This document shows positions 45,594 to 53,029 of a stretch of 64,000 nt of DNA, piece after piece. Source of the DNA: Streptomyces sp. SA15 (lineage in GTDB: Bacteria > Actinomycetota > Actinomycetes > Streptomycetales > Streptomycetaceae); contig NZ_NTGE01000093.1 in NCBI RefSeq assembly GCF_002291145.1, positions 213,691 to 277,690 of the forward strand. The letters are read 5' to 3'. The notes below the pieces were generated by a model that was given only the letters and a program-made list of their open reading frames with translations, was not told the DNA's origin and searched no databases. The position numbers were made by a program, and so were the translations under genes. Within the stretch, counting starts at the first letter, position 1, and each line of letters starts with the position of its first letter.

Positions 45594-46034
45594 ATGGCCG
45601 TCGGTGGACCACCACACGAGGCAGCAGGGGACGCCGAGGGCTCGCCGGAGCCGGGCGGCCGCGCTCCCGCGATCCGGCCGTTCCTGCTGACCGCCGGCCG
45701 GGTGTCGGGAGGCGGCGCCGCGCTGCCGATGCCGGTCGAGACCCAGGTCGTGTCGACCTCGGCCGGGCTCTCCGTCCTCCACGCGCTCACCTTCGAACAC
45801 CACGACATCGTCGCGGCCTGCCGGCGGCCGCAGTCGGTGGCGGAACTGGCCGCCGGATTGCGTCTGCACCTCAACGTGGTCCGCGTGCTGGCCGAGGACC
45901 TGTGTGCCGCAGGGCATCTGACGGTCCACCGGCCGAACGCCGGGATCGCCCAGGATCTCTCCGTACTGCGAAGGGTTATCGATGGTCTCCGTGCCGTCCC
46001 GGACTCACGAGGCACACTCCGTGACACCAGTTGA
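45594..46034 (+). CDS. cvnC: DUF742 protein CvnC
   Basis: A 146-residue DUF742 protein, the third conservon gene. Recognisable are PAIRPFLLTAGRV at the start, ETQVVSTSAG, FEHHDIVAACRRPQSVAELA and LRLHLNVVRVLAEDLCAAGH, a winged-helix-like segment. I take ATG 45594, six nt after GGAAGGG; a GTG directly before it is closer to that site. The 3' end overlaps cvnD by 53 bp in another frame, which is longer than usual for this gene pair. Confidence 0.9.
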   Translation: MAVGGPPHEAAGDAEGSPEPGGRAPAIRPFLLTAGRVSGGGAALPMPVETQVVSTSAGLSVLHALTFEHHDIVAACRRPQSVAELAAGLRLHLNVVRVLAEDLCAAGHLTVHRPNAGIAQDLSVLRRVIDGLRAVPDSRGTLRDTS

Positions 46035-46596
46035 ACAGCCTCCGACACCGGTCAAACTGGTCATCGCCGGCGGCTTCGGGGTCGGCAAGACCACGACCGT
46101 GGGCTCGATCTCCGAGATACGACCGCTCACCACGGAGGCAGCGATCACCGAGGTCGCGGCAGGGGTGGACGATCTCACACACACTCCGGGCAAGACAACC
46201 ACCACGGTCGCCATGGACTTCGGCTGCATCACCATCGACGCGACACTGAAGCTGTACCTGTTCGGCACCCCGGGCCAGGACCGGTTCGGCTTCATGTGGG
46301 ACGACCTGGTGGACGGCGCCCTGGGCGGTCTGGTGATCGTGGACACCCGCCGACTGGACGACTGCTACGCGGCGGTGGACTACTTCGAGCACAAGGACAT
46401 CCCCTTCGCGGTCGCCGTCAACGCGTTCGACGGGGAGGTCGAGCACGACCTCGACGAGGTGCGGTGGGCACTGGACATCGCCGAGCACGTACCGCTCGTC
46501 GTCTTCGACGCACGCAAGACAGGCTCGGTCCGCGACGCGCTGCTGGTCGTCCTGGAAGTCGCCCTCTCCCGCGCCGAAGCCGCCGCGACGACTTGA
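45982..46596 (+). CDS. cvnD: Conservon GTPase CvnD
   Basis: A 204-residue small GTPase of the conservon group. The P-loop is GGFGVGKTT (about residues 30-38); the switch II-like motif is LFGTPGQDRF; VNAFDG takes the place of NKxD, as is normal in this family; and VVFDARKTGSV is the last base-contact loop. It cycles GTP under the control of CvnA-C at the membrane. The first 18 or so residues overlap cvnC, and an internal GTG or ATG start cannot be excluded. No cytochrome P450 gene follows, unlike several S. coelicolor conservons. Confidence 0.92.
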   Translation: MVSVPSRTHEAHSVTPVEQPPTPVKLVIAGGFGVGKTTTVGSISEIRPLTTEAAITEVAAGVDDLTHTPGKTTTTVAMDFGCITIDATLKLYLFGTPGQDRFGFMWDDLVDGALGGLVIVDTRRLDDCYAAVDYFEHKDIPFAVAVNAFDGEVEHDLDEVRWALDIAEHVPLVVFDARKTGSVRDALLVVLEVALSRAEAAATT

Positions 46597-46724
46597 TGGA
46601 GCGACCGGACGATCGCCGACGCGGCCGCCCGCCCGTCGCCCTGGTCGGGGCAGCCGGGCACGCGTGATCCGAGGCACCGGGCGACGTAGCGGATGCCGTC
46701 GGCTGCGCCGTGCCTGACCTGCGG

Positions 46725-47283
46725 CTACTCCGGCGGTCGAGCGGTGGTCCGGCGTGGCACGAGCGTGGGGGAGAGCCTGACCTGGACCGACGGTCGGCGA
46801 CGGTCGGTGATCCGTTCCACGAGGAGACGGGCCGCGTTCCTGCCGATCTCGTGGCCTGCCTGGTCGACGCTGGTCAGTGAGATGGGGCCGAACGCGGCGA
46901 ACGTGGTGTTGTCGTATCCGCCGACCGAGATGTCGCCGGGAACGGACAGGCCCGCCTCGGCGACTGCTTCCAGCACGCCCATGGCGACGATGTCCGCTCC
47001 GGCGAAGACGGCCGTGGGCCGGCGTGGGCGAGCAAGGAGTTCATGTGCGCCCCGGTAGCCGCCTTCCTGTGTGTAGCTGGTGGAGACCACGTCGATCCAT
47101 TCCTCCAGCCCGTGCGCCCGCATCGCCTGCCGGTATCCGTCGGCACGGCGGGCGTTGGGCATCTCCGCGAGGCGCGTCGGGTCGGTTTCGTGGTGCTCGA
47201 TGTGGGCGATCCGGCGATGCCCGAGACCGGCGAGGTGACCCACGACGAGGGCGGCGCCCTCGACGTCGTCGTCCACCACCGTG
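46725..47283 (-). pseudogene. LacI-family regulator, 5'-truncated
   Basis: Only the C-terminal half of a LacI-family repressor remains, about 185 codons: EGAALVVGHLAGLGHRRIAH, AVFAGADIVAMGVLEAV and GDISVGGYDNTTFAAFGP are intact effector-domain motifs, and the end (LSPTLVPRRTTARPPE) is normal. The DNA-binding headpiece and first half of the ligand domain are missing. Reading upstream, homology stops at about 47283, exactly where a rhamnosidase fragment on the other strand begins, so a deletion removed the 5' parts of both genes. Confidence 0.8.
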
Positions 47284-48152
47284 TCATGACCCGCTACCTG
47301 GACTGGATCCGGGAGCAGACCGGCGACACCTACGCCGGACAGGGCTCCCTCACCGGCGACTGGCTGGCACCGCAGAAGACCAGCGCCCAGCTCATGAGCG
47401 ACGTCTACTACGGCTACGTCGCCCGGCTGATGGGACAGATGGCCCGGGCCATCGGCCGGACGGCGGACGGGGAGGCGTACGAGCGGCTCTTCGCGCGCAT
47501 CAAGCAGGCGTTCATCACCAAGTACCTGAGCACCGAGGGCGGCCGCGTCACGGTCGGCTTCCTCGGCGTCAACGTCCTCGCCCCCGTCCTCACCGACGAG
47601 GGCCGCGCGGACCTGGCGTACAAACTGCTGCACCAGGACGCTCTGCCGTCCTGGCTGTACTCGGTGAAGAACGGTGCCACCACCGTCTGGGAACGCTGGA
47701 ACTCCTACTCCGAGGACGACGGGTTCGGCCCGGTCAGCATGAACTCCTTCAACCACTATGCCTACGGCGCGATCATGGAGTGGATGTACGCGTACATGGC
47801 CGGCATCGCCCGCGACCCGGACAGCCCCGGTTTCAAGCGCTTCGTCCTGCGACCCCACATCGACCCCACCGGCGGCATCACACAGGTGGCGGCCTCATTC
47901 GAGTCGCCGTACGGCGAGATCAGGAGCGAGTGGGCGGTCGACGACGGAGGCAGGACCCTCATGTACGACGCGGTCGTGCCCGCGAACAGTGAGGCGACGC
48001 TGCGCCTACCGGCCGTCTCCGCCGACGCCGTCCGTGAGGGACGCACCCCGCTGGCACGAGTGGACGGTGTGCGTTTCCTCGGCCACGCGGACGGGGTGTC
48101 CACGTACCGGATGCCGTCCGGCCGGTACCACCTGACCGCCCGGCTCCACTGA
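47284..48152 (+). pseudogene. Alpha-L-rhamnosidase (GH78), 5'-truncated
   Basis: About 290 codons from the C-terminal end of a bacterial alpha-L-rhamnosidase: MTRYLDWIREQTGDTY, GDWLAPQKTSAQLMSDVYY, PSWLYSVKNGATTVWERWNS, SMNSFNHYAYGAIMEWMY and GFKRFVLRPHIDPTGGITQV belong to the (alpha/alpha)6 barrel and the last beta-sandwich. Full enzymes are about 900-1050 residues, so roughly two thirds is gone, including the N-terminal carbohydrate modules. The frame runs open into LacI sequence, but no proper start exists, so it is presumably dead. Confidence 0.8.
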
Positions 48153-48187
48153 CCGTTTCGGGGCGGCCTGCGACATGGTCAGGCCTG

Positions 48188-48699
48188 TCACAACGGCGAT
48201 GGCGAGAACTCCCAGTCGTCGGCGCCACCGAGGTCCGTACGGCTCATACGCCTCGGCCCGCCGTGCACCCGGCGGACCTTGGAGGCCGCGACGCCGCTGT
48301 CGACGCCCGCGGCGATGAGGGCCGCGGTCGCGGCGGCCGTCCCGTCGTCGGCCCAGATGCCGGAGTTGACGCTGTCCAGGAGCGCCAGCAGGTGTGCTTC
48401 GATGGCTCACCTACAACCACCACCGCTGCCACACCGCACTCGGCGGTCAGCCACCCATCAGCCGCGTGAACAACCCTGCGGGTCAATACACCTAGACCCT
48501 CCCCGAGCGCGGCCCGCCCGGCGAAGTGCCCGTAGACGGTACGACGCGCCACCCCGGCGGCCTCGGCGATGTCGGCCAGGCTGCTGTCGGGGCTGCGGCC
48601 CAGTTCCCGCCGGGCCGCTTCCAGGATGCGGGTGCGTGTGGTGCGCGCCTTGCGGCGGCGGGGCGGGAGTGGTGAGGGCGGGATCGGTCGGCTGGTCAC
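48188..48699 (-). pseudogene. TetR-family repressor with internal deletion
   Basis: The N-terminal DNA-binding domain is complete: ILEAARRELGRSPDSSLADI, AEAAGVARRTVYGHFAGRAA. After about residue 65 the homology breaks (near 48510); the C-terminal end resumes near 48400 in another frame (LLALLDSVNSGIWADDGTAA, then AALIAAGVDSGVAASKVRRV) and stops at 48188. Compared with the intact relative at 50569, roughly 90 codons are missing. GTG 48699 is the likely start. It diverges from the drug exporter at 48885 and was probably its repressor. Confidence 0.7.
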
Positions 48700-48807
48700 A
48701 TCGGGTACCTCGGCGCGTCGGGCGAAAGAGCTGGTGGAGAAGGGGCGGGCGAAGGGGGCAGTTGCGGCCCGCCTGGTCCGCCTGGCCCGCCTGGCCCGAC
48801 GAGATAT

Positions 48808-48858
48808 TTGCACATCGACGGGCAGCGAACTAGTCTGCACATCGATGGGCAATTAACT
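48808..48858 (+). promoter_or_regulatory. Exporter promoter overlapped by a double TetR-type operator
   Basis: A TTGCAC (48808-48813) and TAGTCT (48831-48836) pair with a 17-bp spacer forms a good SigA-like promoter. Two 23-bp direct copies starting TGCACATCGA, at 48809-48831 and 48836-48858, cover it. Each contains an imperfect palindrome of the form TGC-N10-GCA centred on CATCGA. A repressor bound here would block transcription of the exporter. Confidence 0.65.
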
Positions 48859-48884
48859 CGTCCATGTGCCCCTTAGGAGCCCCG

Positions 48885-50519
48885 ATGCCCTGCCTTGCCA
48901 CCACCCCCGTCGACAAGATGACCGGCCTGTACGCCCGGCGCTGGTGGGCCCTGCTGGTGCTCTGCCTGAGCTTGCTGATCGTGGTCATGGCGAACACATC
49001 GCTGATCGTGGCCGCCCCGGACATGACCACGGACCTGGGCCTGAGCAGCAGCGACCTGCAGTGGGTCATCGACGGCTACACCGTCCCGTATGCCGCGCTG
49101 ATGCTCGTACTGGGCTCGATCGGCGACAAGTACAGCCGCCGAGGCGCCCTCATCACCGGCCTGGTGATCTTCGCGGGCGGTTCGGTCATGGGCAGCCTGG
49201 TCGAGGAGACCGGACTGGTCATCACGGCCCGCGCGATCATGGGCGTCGGCGCCGCCGTCGTCATGCCGGCCACGCTGTCCCTGCTGGTCGCGATCTTCCC
49301 CCGGGCCGAGCGCGCCAAGGCCATCACGGCCTGGTCCGCCACCTCCGGCCTGGCCATCGCCGTCGGCCCCCTGGTCGCCGGCTGGCTGCTGGAGGACCAC
49401 GCCTGGGGCTCCACCTTCCTGATCAACGTCCCCATCGCGGTCGTCGCCGTCTTCGGCGCGCTGGTCCTCGTGCCGCCGTCCAAGGCGGAGGGCATGGGAC
49501 GGATCGACTACGTCGGCGGCCTGCTGTCCATCGTCTCCGTCGGCTCCCTGGTGTACGCCACCATCGAGGGCCCGCACTTCGGCTGGGGCGCTGGCCCGGT
49601 CACCGCGGCCGTGGTCGCGGGCGTGGGCCTGCCGGCCTTCGTGGCCTGGGAACTGCGCCACCCGCACCCCATGCTGGACGTGCGCAAGTTCAGGCTGCGG
49701 CCGTTCAGCGGCTCCATGATCGCGGTGCTGTTCTTCTTCTTCGGCACCTTCGGCGCGATCTACTACTCCACCCAGTTCCTGCAGTTCGTCCTCGGCTACG
49801 ACGCGCTGGAGACCGGCGTACGACTGCTGCCGCTGGCCGGGGCCGTGTCCGCTGGCGCTGTGGTGACCGGCCGGCTCACCCCGAAGCTGGGCGTGAAGTT
49901 CATGGTGACGGCCGGCATGGCGATCGGCACGGTGGGCGTCTTCCTGCTCACCCAGGTCGACAAGGCCTCGACGTACGGCGACTTCCTCACGCCGATGCTG
50001 CTGCTGGGCTTCGCGATCGGCCTGTCCGTGTCCCCGGCCACCGACACCATCATGGACTCCTTCCCCGAGTCCGAACTGGGCGTCGGCGGCGGCGCCAACG
50101 ACACCGCGCTGGAACTCGGCGGCTCCCTCGGCATCGCGGTCCTCGGCTCACTCCTCGGCACGGCCTACCGGGACGAGCTGGCCGACCTGGTGGGCGGCCG
50201 GCTGCCGGCGGCCGCGCTGGAGACCGCCCAGGACTCGGTCGGCGGCGGCTTGGCGGTCGCGGAGCAGATCGCCAGGACTCCCTCGGCCGGGCCGCAGCAG
50301 GCCCAGGCCGTCGTGGACGCCGTCCACGAGGCCTTCGCCCACGGTGTCGCGCAGACCAGCCTGGTCGGCGGGATCATCATGGCCGCCGGCACGATGATCG
50401 TCCTGGCTGTGCTGCCCGGCCGCCGCGCAGCCACGAAGGGCCGACCGGAGGAGCCCGAGACGAAGGGCCGGTCGCAGGAGCCGGAGGCGGCCGCGGAGGA
50501 GTATTCCGAGACCCTGTAG
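48885..50519 (+). CDS. MFS drug exporter, DHA2 family (14 TM)
   Basis: A 544-residue EmrB/QacA-type major facilitator with about 14 predicted membrane helices. Motif A-like GSIGDKYSRRGALITG follows helix 2; motif C-type stretches ARAIMGVGAAVVMPATLSLL and GLAIAVGPLVAGWLLED are clear; the DHA2-typical GVGGGANDTALELGGSLGIA is near residue 390. It should export lipophilic or cationic drugs using the proton gradient. TTAGGAG lies 5 nt before the chosen ATG. The C-terminal tail is Glu/Lys-rich and includes a repeated KGRPEEPET-like unit. The divergent TetR gene next to it is broken. Confidence 0.92.
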   Translation: MPCLATTPVDKMTGLYARRWWALLVLCLSLLIVVMANTSLIVAAPDMTTDLGLSSSDLQWVIDGYTVPYAALMLVLGSIGDKYSRRGALITGLVIFAGGSVMGSLVEETGLVITARAIMGVGAAVVMPATLSLLVAIFPRAERAKAITAWSATSGLAIAVGPLVAGWLLEDHAWGSTFLINVPIAVVAVFGALVLVPPSKAEGMGRIDYVGGLLSIVSVGSLVYATIEGPHFGWGAGPVTAAVVAGVGLPAFVAWELRHPHPMLDVRKFRLRPFSGSMIAVLFFFFGTFGAIYYSTQFLQFVLGYDALETGVRLLPLAGAVSAGAVVTGRLTPKLGVKFMVTAGMAIGTVGVFLLTQVDKASTYGDFLTPMLLLGFAIGLSVSPATDTIMDSFPESELGVGGGANDTALELGGSLGIAVLGSLLGTAYRDELADLVGGRLPAAALETAQDSVGGGLAVAEQIARTPSAGPQQAQAVVDAVHEAFAHGVAQTSLVGGIIMAAGTMIVLAVLPGRRAATKGRPEEPETKGRSQEPEAAAEEYSETL

Positions 50520-50531
50520 AGCCCCTGTCCC

Positions 50532-50566
50532 AGGGCCTGTCCGGCGGATGGTGCCGGGCAGGCCCT
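50532..50566. terminator. Bidirectional terminator between exporter and tetR
   Basis: AGGGCCTG (50532-50539) and CAGGCCCT (50559-50566) form a perfect 8-bp stem, extended by CCGG pairs inside the loop. It lies 13 bp after the exporter stop and 3 bp before the convergent tetR stop. Its outer sequence resembles the ends of the palindromic elements at 33518 and 42041. Confidence 0.65.
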
Positions 50567-50568
50567 CG

Positions 50569-51219
50569 TCAGTCGAGGTCCGGTGCGGTGTCCATGACCG
50601 CGCCGGAGGCCACGTCGTCGACCACCGCGCTCGCCCGCTTCTCCGGTACTCCGGCCGCGACGAGCATGGCGATGGCGGTGCGGGTGCCGTCGTCCCGCAG
50701 TGCCCCGGTGTTGACCTCTTCCAGCAGGGCGACCGTCATCGCCTCCAGGCCGGCGCTGAGCACGGGTGCGGGCAGGTGGGTGTGGAAGACGCCGTCGCGC
50801 TGGCCCCGCTCCAGAACGGCCGTGACCGCGTCCCGGGCCGGGGACAGGACCTCCGCCACCCGTTCCGCGCCGAGGTCGCGCCGGGCCATCCCGAGCAGCA
50901 TCCGGTACCGGTCGCCCACCGGCCACATGGAGAACGTGAAGTATGCCAGCGCCCGGTCCGCCGGCTCCTCGGGCCGCGTCCCGCGTACCACCGCCTCCCG
51001 CAGCACCTCGGACGCCTCCTCGGTCAGGGCCTCCAGCAGGGCCGCGCGTCCGGGGAAGTGACCGAAGAGAGTGCGCCGTACGACACCGGCGGCCCGCGCG
51101 ATCTCCTCCAGCGTGACGTCCGGATTGCGCCCGAGTTCCTGGCGGGCCGTGCTCAGGATGCGCGCCCGGTTGGACCGCGCATTGCGTCGCACCGGTTCGC
51201 GGCCCACGGGCTTGGTCAC
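50569..51219 (-). CDS. TetR-family regulator
   Basis: A 216-residue TetR-family protein. The N-terminal domain reads ILSTARQELGRNPDVTLEEI, then ARAAGVVRRTLFGHFPGRAA; the C-terminal part (SAGLEAMTVALLEEVNTGAL, then AIAMLVAAGVPEKRASAVVD) is intact. GTG 51217-51219 is the likely start; the frame extends 28 codons upstream without a good ribosome site. It is clearly related to the broken TetR at 48188, both in the DNA-binding helices and in the C-terminal motif, so it may bind similar operators and control the exporter between them. Confidence 0.85.
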   Translation of the reverse strand: MTKPVGREPVRRNARSNRARILSTARQELGRNPDVTLEEIARAAGVVRRTLFGHFPGRAALLEALTEEASEVLREAVVRGTRPEEPADRALAYFTFSMWPVGDRYRMLLGMARRDLGAERVAEVLSPARDAVTAVLERGQRDGVFHTHLPAPVLSAGLEAMTVALLEEVNTGALRDDGTRTAIAMLVAAGVPEKRASAVVDDVASGAVMDTAPDLD

Positions 51220-51333
51220 GGAGAAACCTCGATGGATCAGATGGCTCAGTACGGACAACGGCGGAACTGGGCGAACAGCAGATCCATTTTGCCACGGGAG
51301 CACACACGCGCCCGGGCGCTGACATGTTCAGGC

Positions 51334-51450
51334 TCAGGCCAACGAGAGGAACAGCTTCTCCAGACGGGCGCGCATCTCCTCGCGGTTCTCGCCGGGTTCG
51401 CCGTCGGTGTCCGTCAGGCACTGCTGGAGGTTGGGCGGCTTGGCGACGAC
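51334..51450 (-). pseudogene. Possible C-terminal fragment of an unidentified gene
   Basis: A short minus-strand frame reads AKPPNLQQCLTDTDGEPGEN, REEMRARLEKLFLSLA and a stop. It looks like the natural C-terminus of a regulator-like protein, but no upstream part is present in the 344-bp gap and no start is visible. The family cannot be named. Confidence 0.3.
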
Positions 51451-51563
51451 CGGCCGCCCACAGTGACGTGGCGTGGATCATATGTGCGGGGATGAGTCCG
51501 GGGCAGGGGGGATTTCCGTACCCAGGCGTGACGAACCGCGCGTCGATGCGAGGATGAGGCGCC

Positions 51564-52241
51564 ATGACAGCTGGGCGGTGTTCGCGCACGGTACGGGCCG
51601 CGGTGTTCGCGGCCGTCTGTGTGCTGCTCGCCGCCCTGGGTCACGTCATGATGTCCGGCAGCCACGTACCCGCGTGGGTGCTGTCCGCCGGCCTGGCCGT
51701 GACCGGCGCCGCGGGCTGGTGCCTGACCGGTCGTGAGCGCGGGCTGCCGCTGATCGTGGCCGTCGTGGTCGGCACCCAGACCCTTCTCCACTCGGCGTTC
51801 TCGGTCGCCCAGTCGGCGACCGTGTGGTCCGCGCCCATGGGCTCGACGCACATGGGCGGCACGGACGGCACGGACGGCACGGACTCCATGGATATGGCGC
51901 CTACAGCCCATGTGGGCACGAGCCATATGGATCCCATGGGGGACATGGCTCACTCCACGGGCGGCGGCACGACCTCGTCCGGCATGCTCGCCGCCCACCT
52001 GCTGGCCGCGCTGCTGTGCGGCCTGTGGCTGGCGTACGGCGAACGGGCCGCGTTCCGCATCCTGCGGGCCGTCGGCGGATGGCTGGCGGCGCCCCTGCGG
52101 CTGCTGCTCGCGCTGCCCGCCCCGCCGCATCCCCCGCGCCTGCGCGTGCGTCGCCGCCACTCGGATCGGGCGCCGCGCCTGCGCCTTCTCGTCCACGCGA
52201 TCACCCATCGGGGTCCACCCCTGGGGACGGCTGTCGTCTGA
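51564..52241 (+). CDS. His/Met-rich membrane protein next to an ECF sigma factor
   Basis: A 225-residue membrane protein with about four helices: VFAAVCVLLAALGHVMMSG, VLSAGLAVTGAAGWCLTG, GLPLIVAVVVGTQTLLHSAF and SGMLAAHLLAALLCGLWLAY. Between helices 3 and 4 lies a loop of about 45 residues rich in His, Met, Asp and Gly (MGSTHMGG, MDMAPTAHVG, SHMDPMGDMAHS). Met-x-x-Met and His-x-Met spacing suggests copper or another soft metal. The C-terminus is Arg/Pro-rich and cytoplasmic. No exact family is recognised. It is followed, 145 bp downstream, by a sigma factor gene in the same direction, so metal-responsive control is a fair guess. Confidence 0.7.
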   Translation: MTAGRCSRTVRAAVFAAVCVLLAALGHVMMSGSHVPAWVLSAGLAVTGAAGWCLTGRERGLPLIVAVVVGTQTLLHSAFSVAQSATVWSAPMGSTHMGGTDGTDGTDSMDMAPTAHVGTSHMDPMGDMAHSTGGGTTSSGMLAAHLLAALLCGLWLAYGERAAFRILRAVGGWLAAPLRLLLALPAPPHPPRLRVRRRHSDRAPRLRLLVHAITHRGPPLGTAVV

Positions 52242-52386
52242 AGACAGCTGGTAACCCGAGGCAGCCCGTACGGCGCCTCGGGCTTCGGCCGTACGCCCGT
52301 GAGAGGCGTCGTACGCCCGCGCAGGCGTCGTACGGCCGACTCCCACCCCCCACCCGGGGCCACCGATGACCCGAGAAGGACACCAG

Positions 52387-53028
52387 GTGATCACTCCTAC
52401 CCTGCCCGCACCTGCCCACAGCCAGGACAAACGGGGATCAAGGGACTCAAAGGAATCAAGGGACTCCATAGACGCGTCGGCCACCGCCTGGGCGCTCGCC
52501 GCCCGCGCCGGTGACGCGGTCGCCGTCGAGCATTTCGTGCGCGCACTGCACCGTGACGTCCTGCGGTACGTCGCCCACCTGTGCGCCGACCCCCAGGCCG
52601 TGGACGACCTGGCACAGGACACGTTCCTGCGGGCACTCGGCAGCCTGCACCGGTTCGAGGGACGTTCCTCGGCGCGGGCCTGGCTGCTGGCCATCGCCCG
52701 CCGTTCGGTGATCGACGGCTACCGCCGTGCCGCCACCCGGCCCCGCCCGTGCGACGTGCCGGACTGGCAGCTGGCGGTCGAGCGCGCCCAGCCCCAGGGC
52801 CTGCCCGGTTTCGACGACGGCGTCGCACTGCTCGACCTGCTGGCCACGCTGCCCGACGAGCGCCGGGAGGCCTTCGTCCTCACCCAACTGCTGGGCCTGC
52901 CCTACGCGGAGGCCGCCGAGCTGAGCGACTGCCCCATCGGGACGGTCCGCTCGCGGGTGGCCCGGGCGCGGGAGACACTCGTCGACCTGCTGGCCGCGGC
53001 AGAGAAGCCGGCCGTGCTGGCGGCCTGA
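52387..53028 (+). CDS. ECF-type RNA polymerase sigma factor
   Basis: A 213-residue ECF sigma factor. Region 2 reads HRDVLRYVAHLCADPQAVDD, LAQDTFLRALGSL and SARAWLLAIARRSVIDGYRR. Region 4 reads LATLPDERREAFVLTQLLGL, PYAEAAELSDCPIGTVRSRV, ARARETL. The first 35 residues are polar, with an SRDSKESRDSID repeat. I chose GTG 52387, preceded by GAAGGA; an ATG seven codons earlier has a weaker site. No zinc-binding anti-sigma factor is adjacent; the metal-rich membrane protein upstream may take a sensing role. It converges on the FAD oxidase gene with one base between stops. Confidence 0.9.
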   Translation: MITPTLPAPAHSQDKRGSRDSKESRDSIDASATAWALAARAGDAVAVEHFVRALHRDVLRYVAHLCADPQAVDDLAQDTFLRALGSLHRFEGRSSARAWLLAIARRSVIDGYRRAATRPRPCDVPDWQLAVERAQPQGLPGFDDGVALLDLLATLPDERREAFVLTQLLGLPYAEAAELSDCPIGTVRSRVARARETLVDLLAAAEKPAVLAA

Positions 53029-53029
53029 G

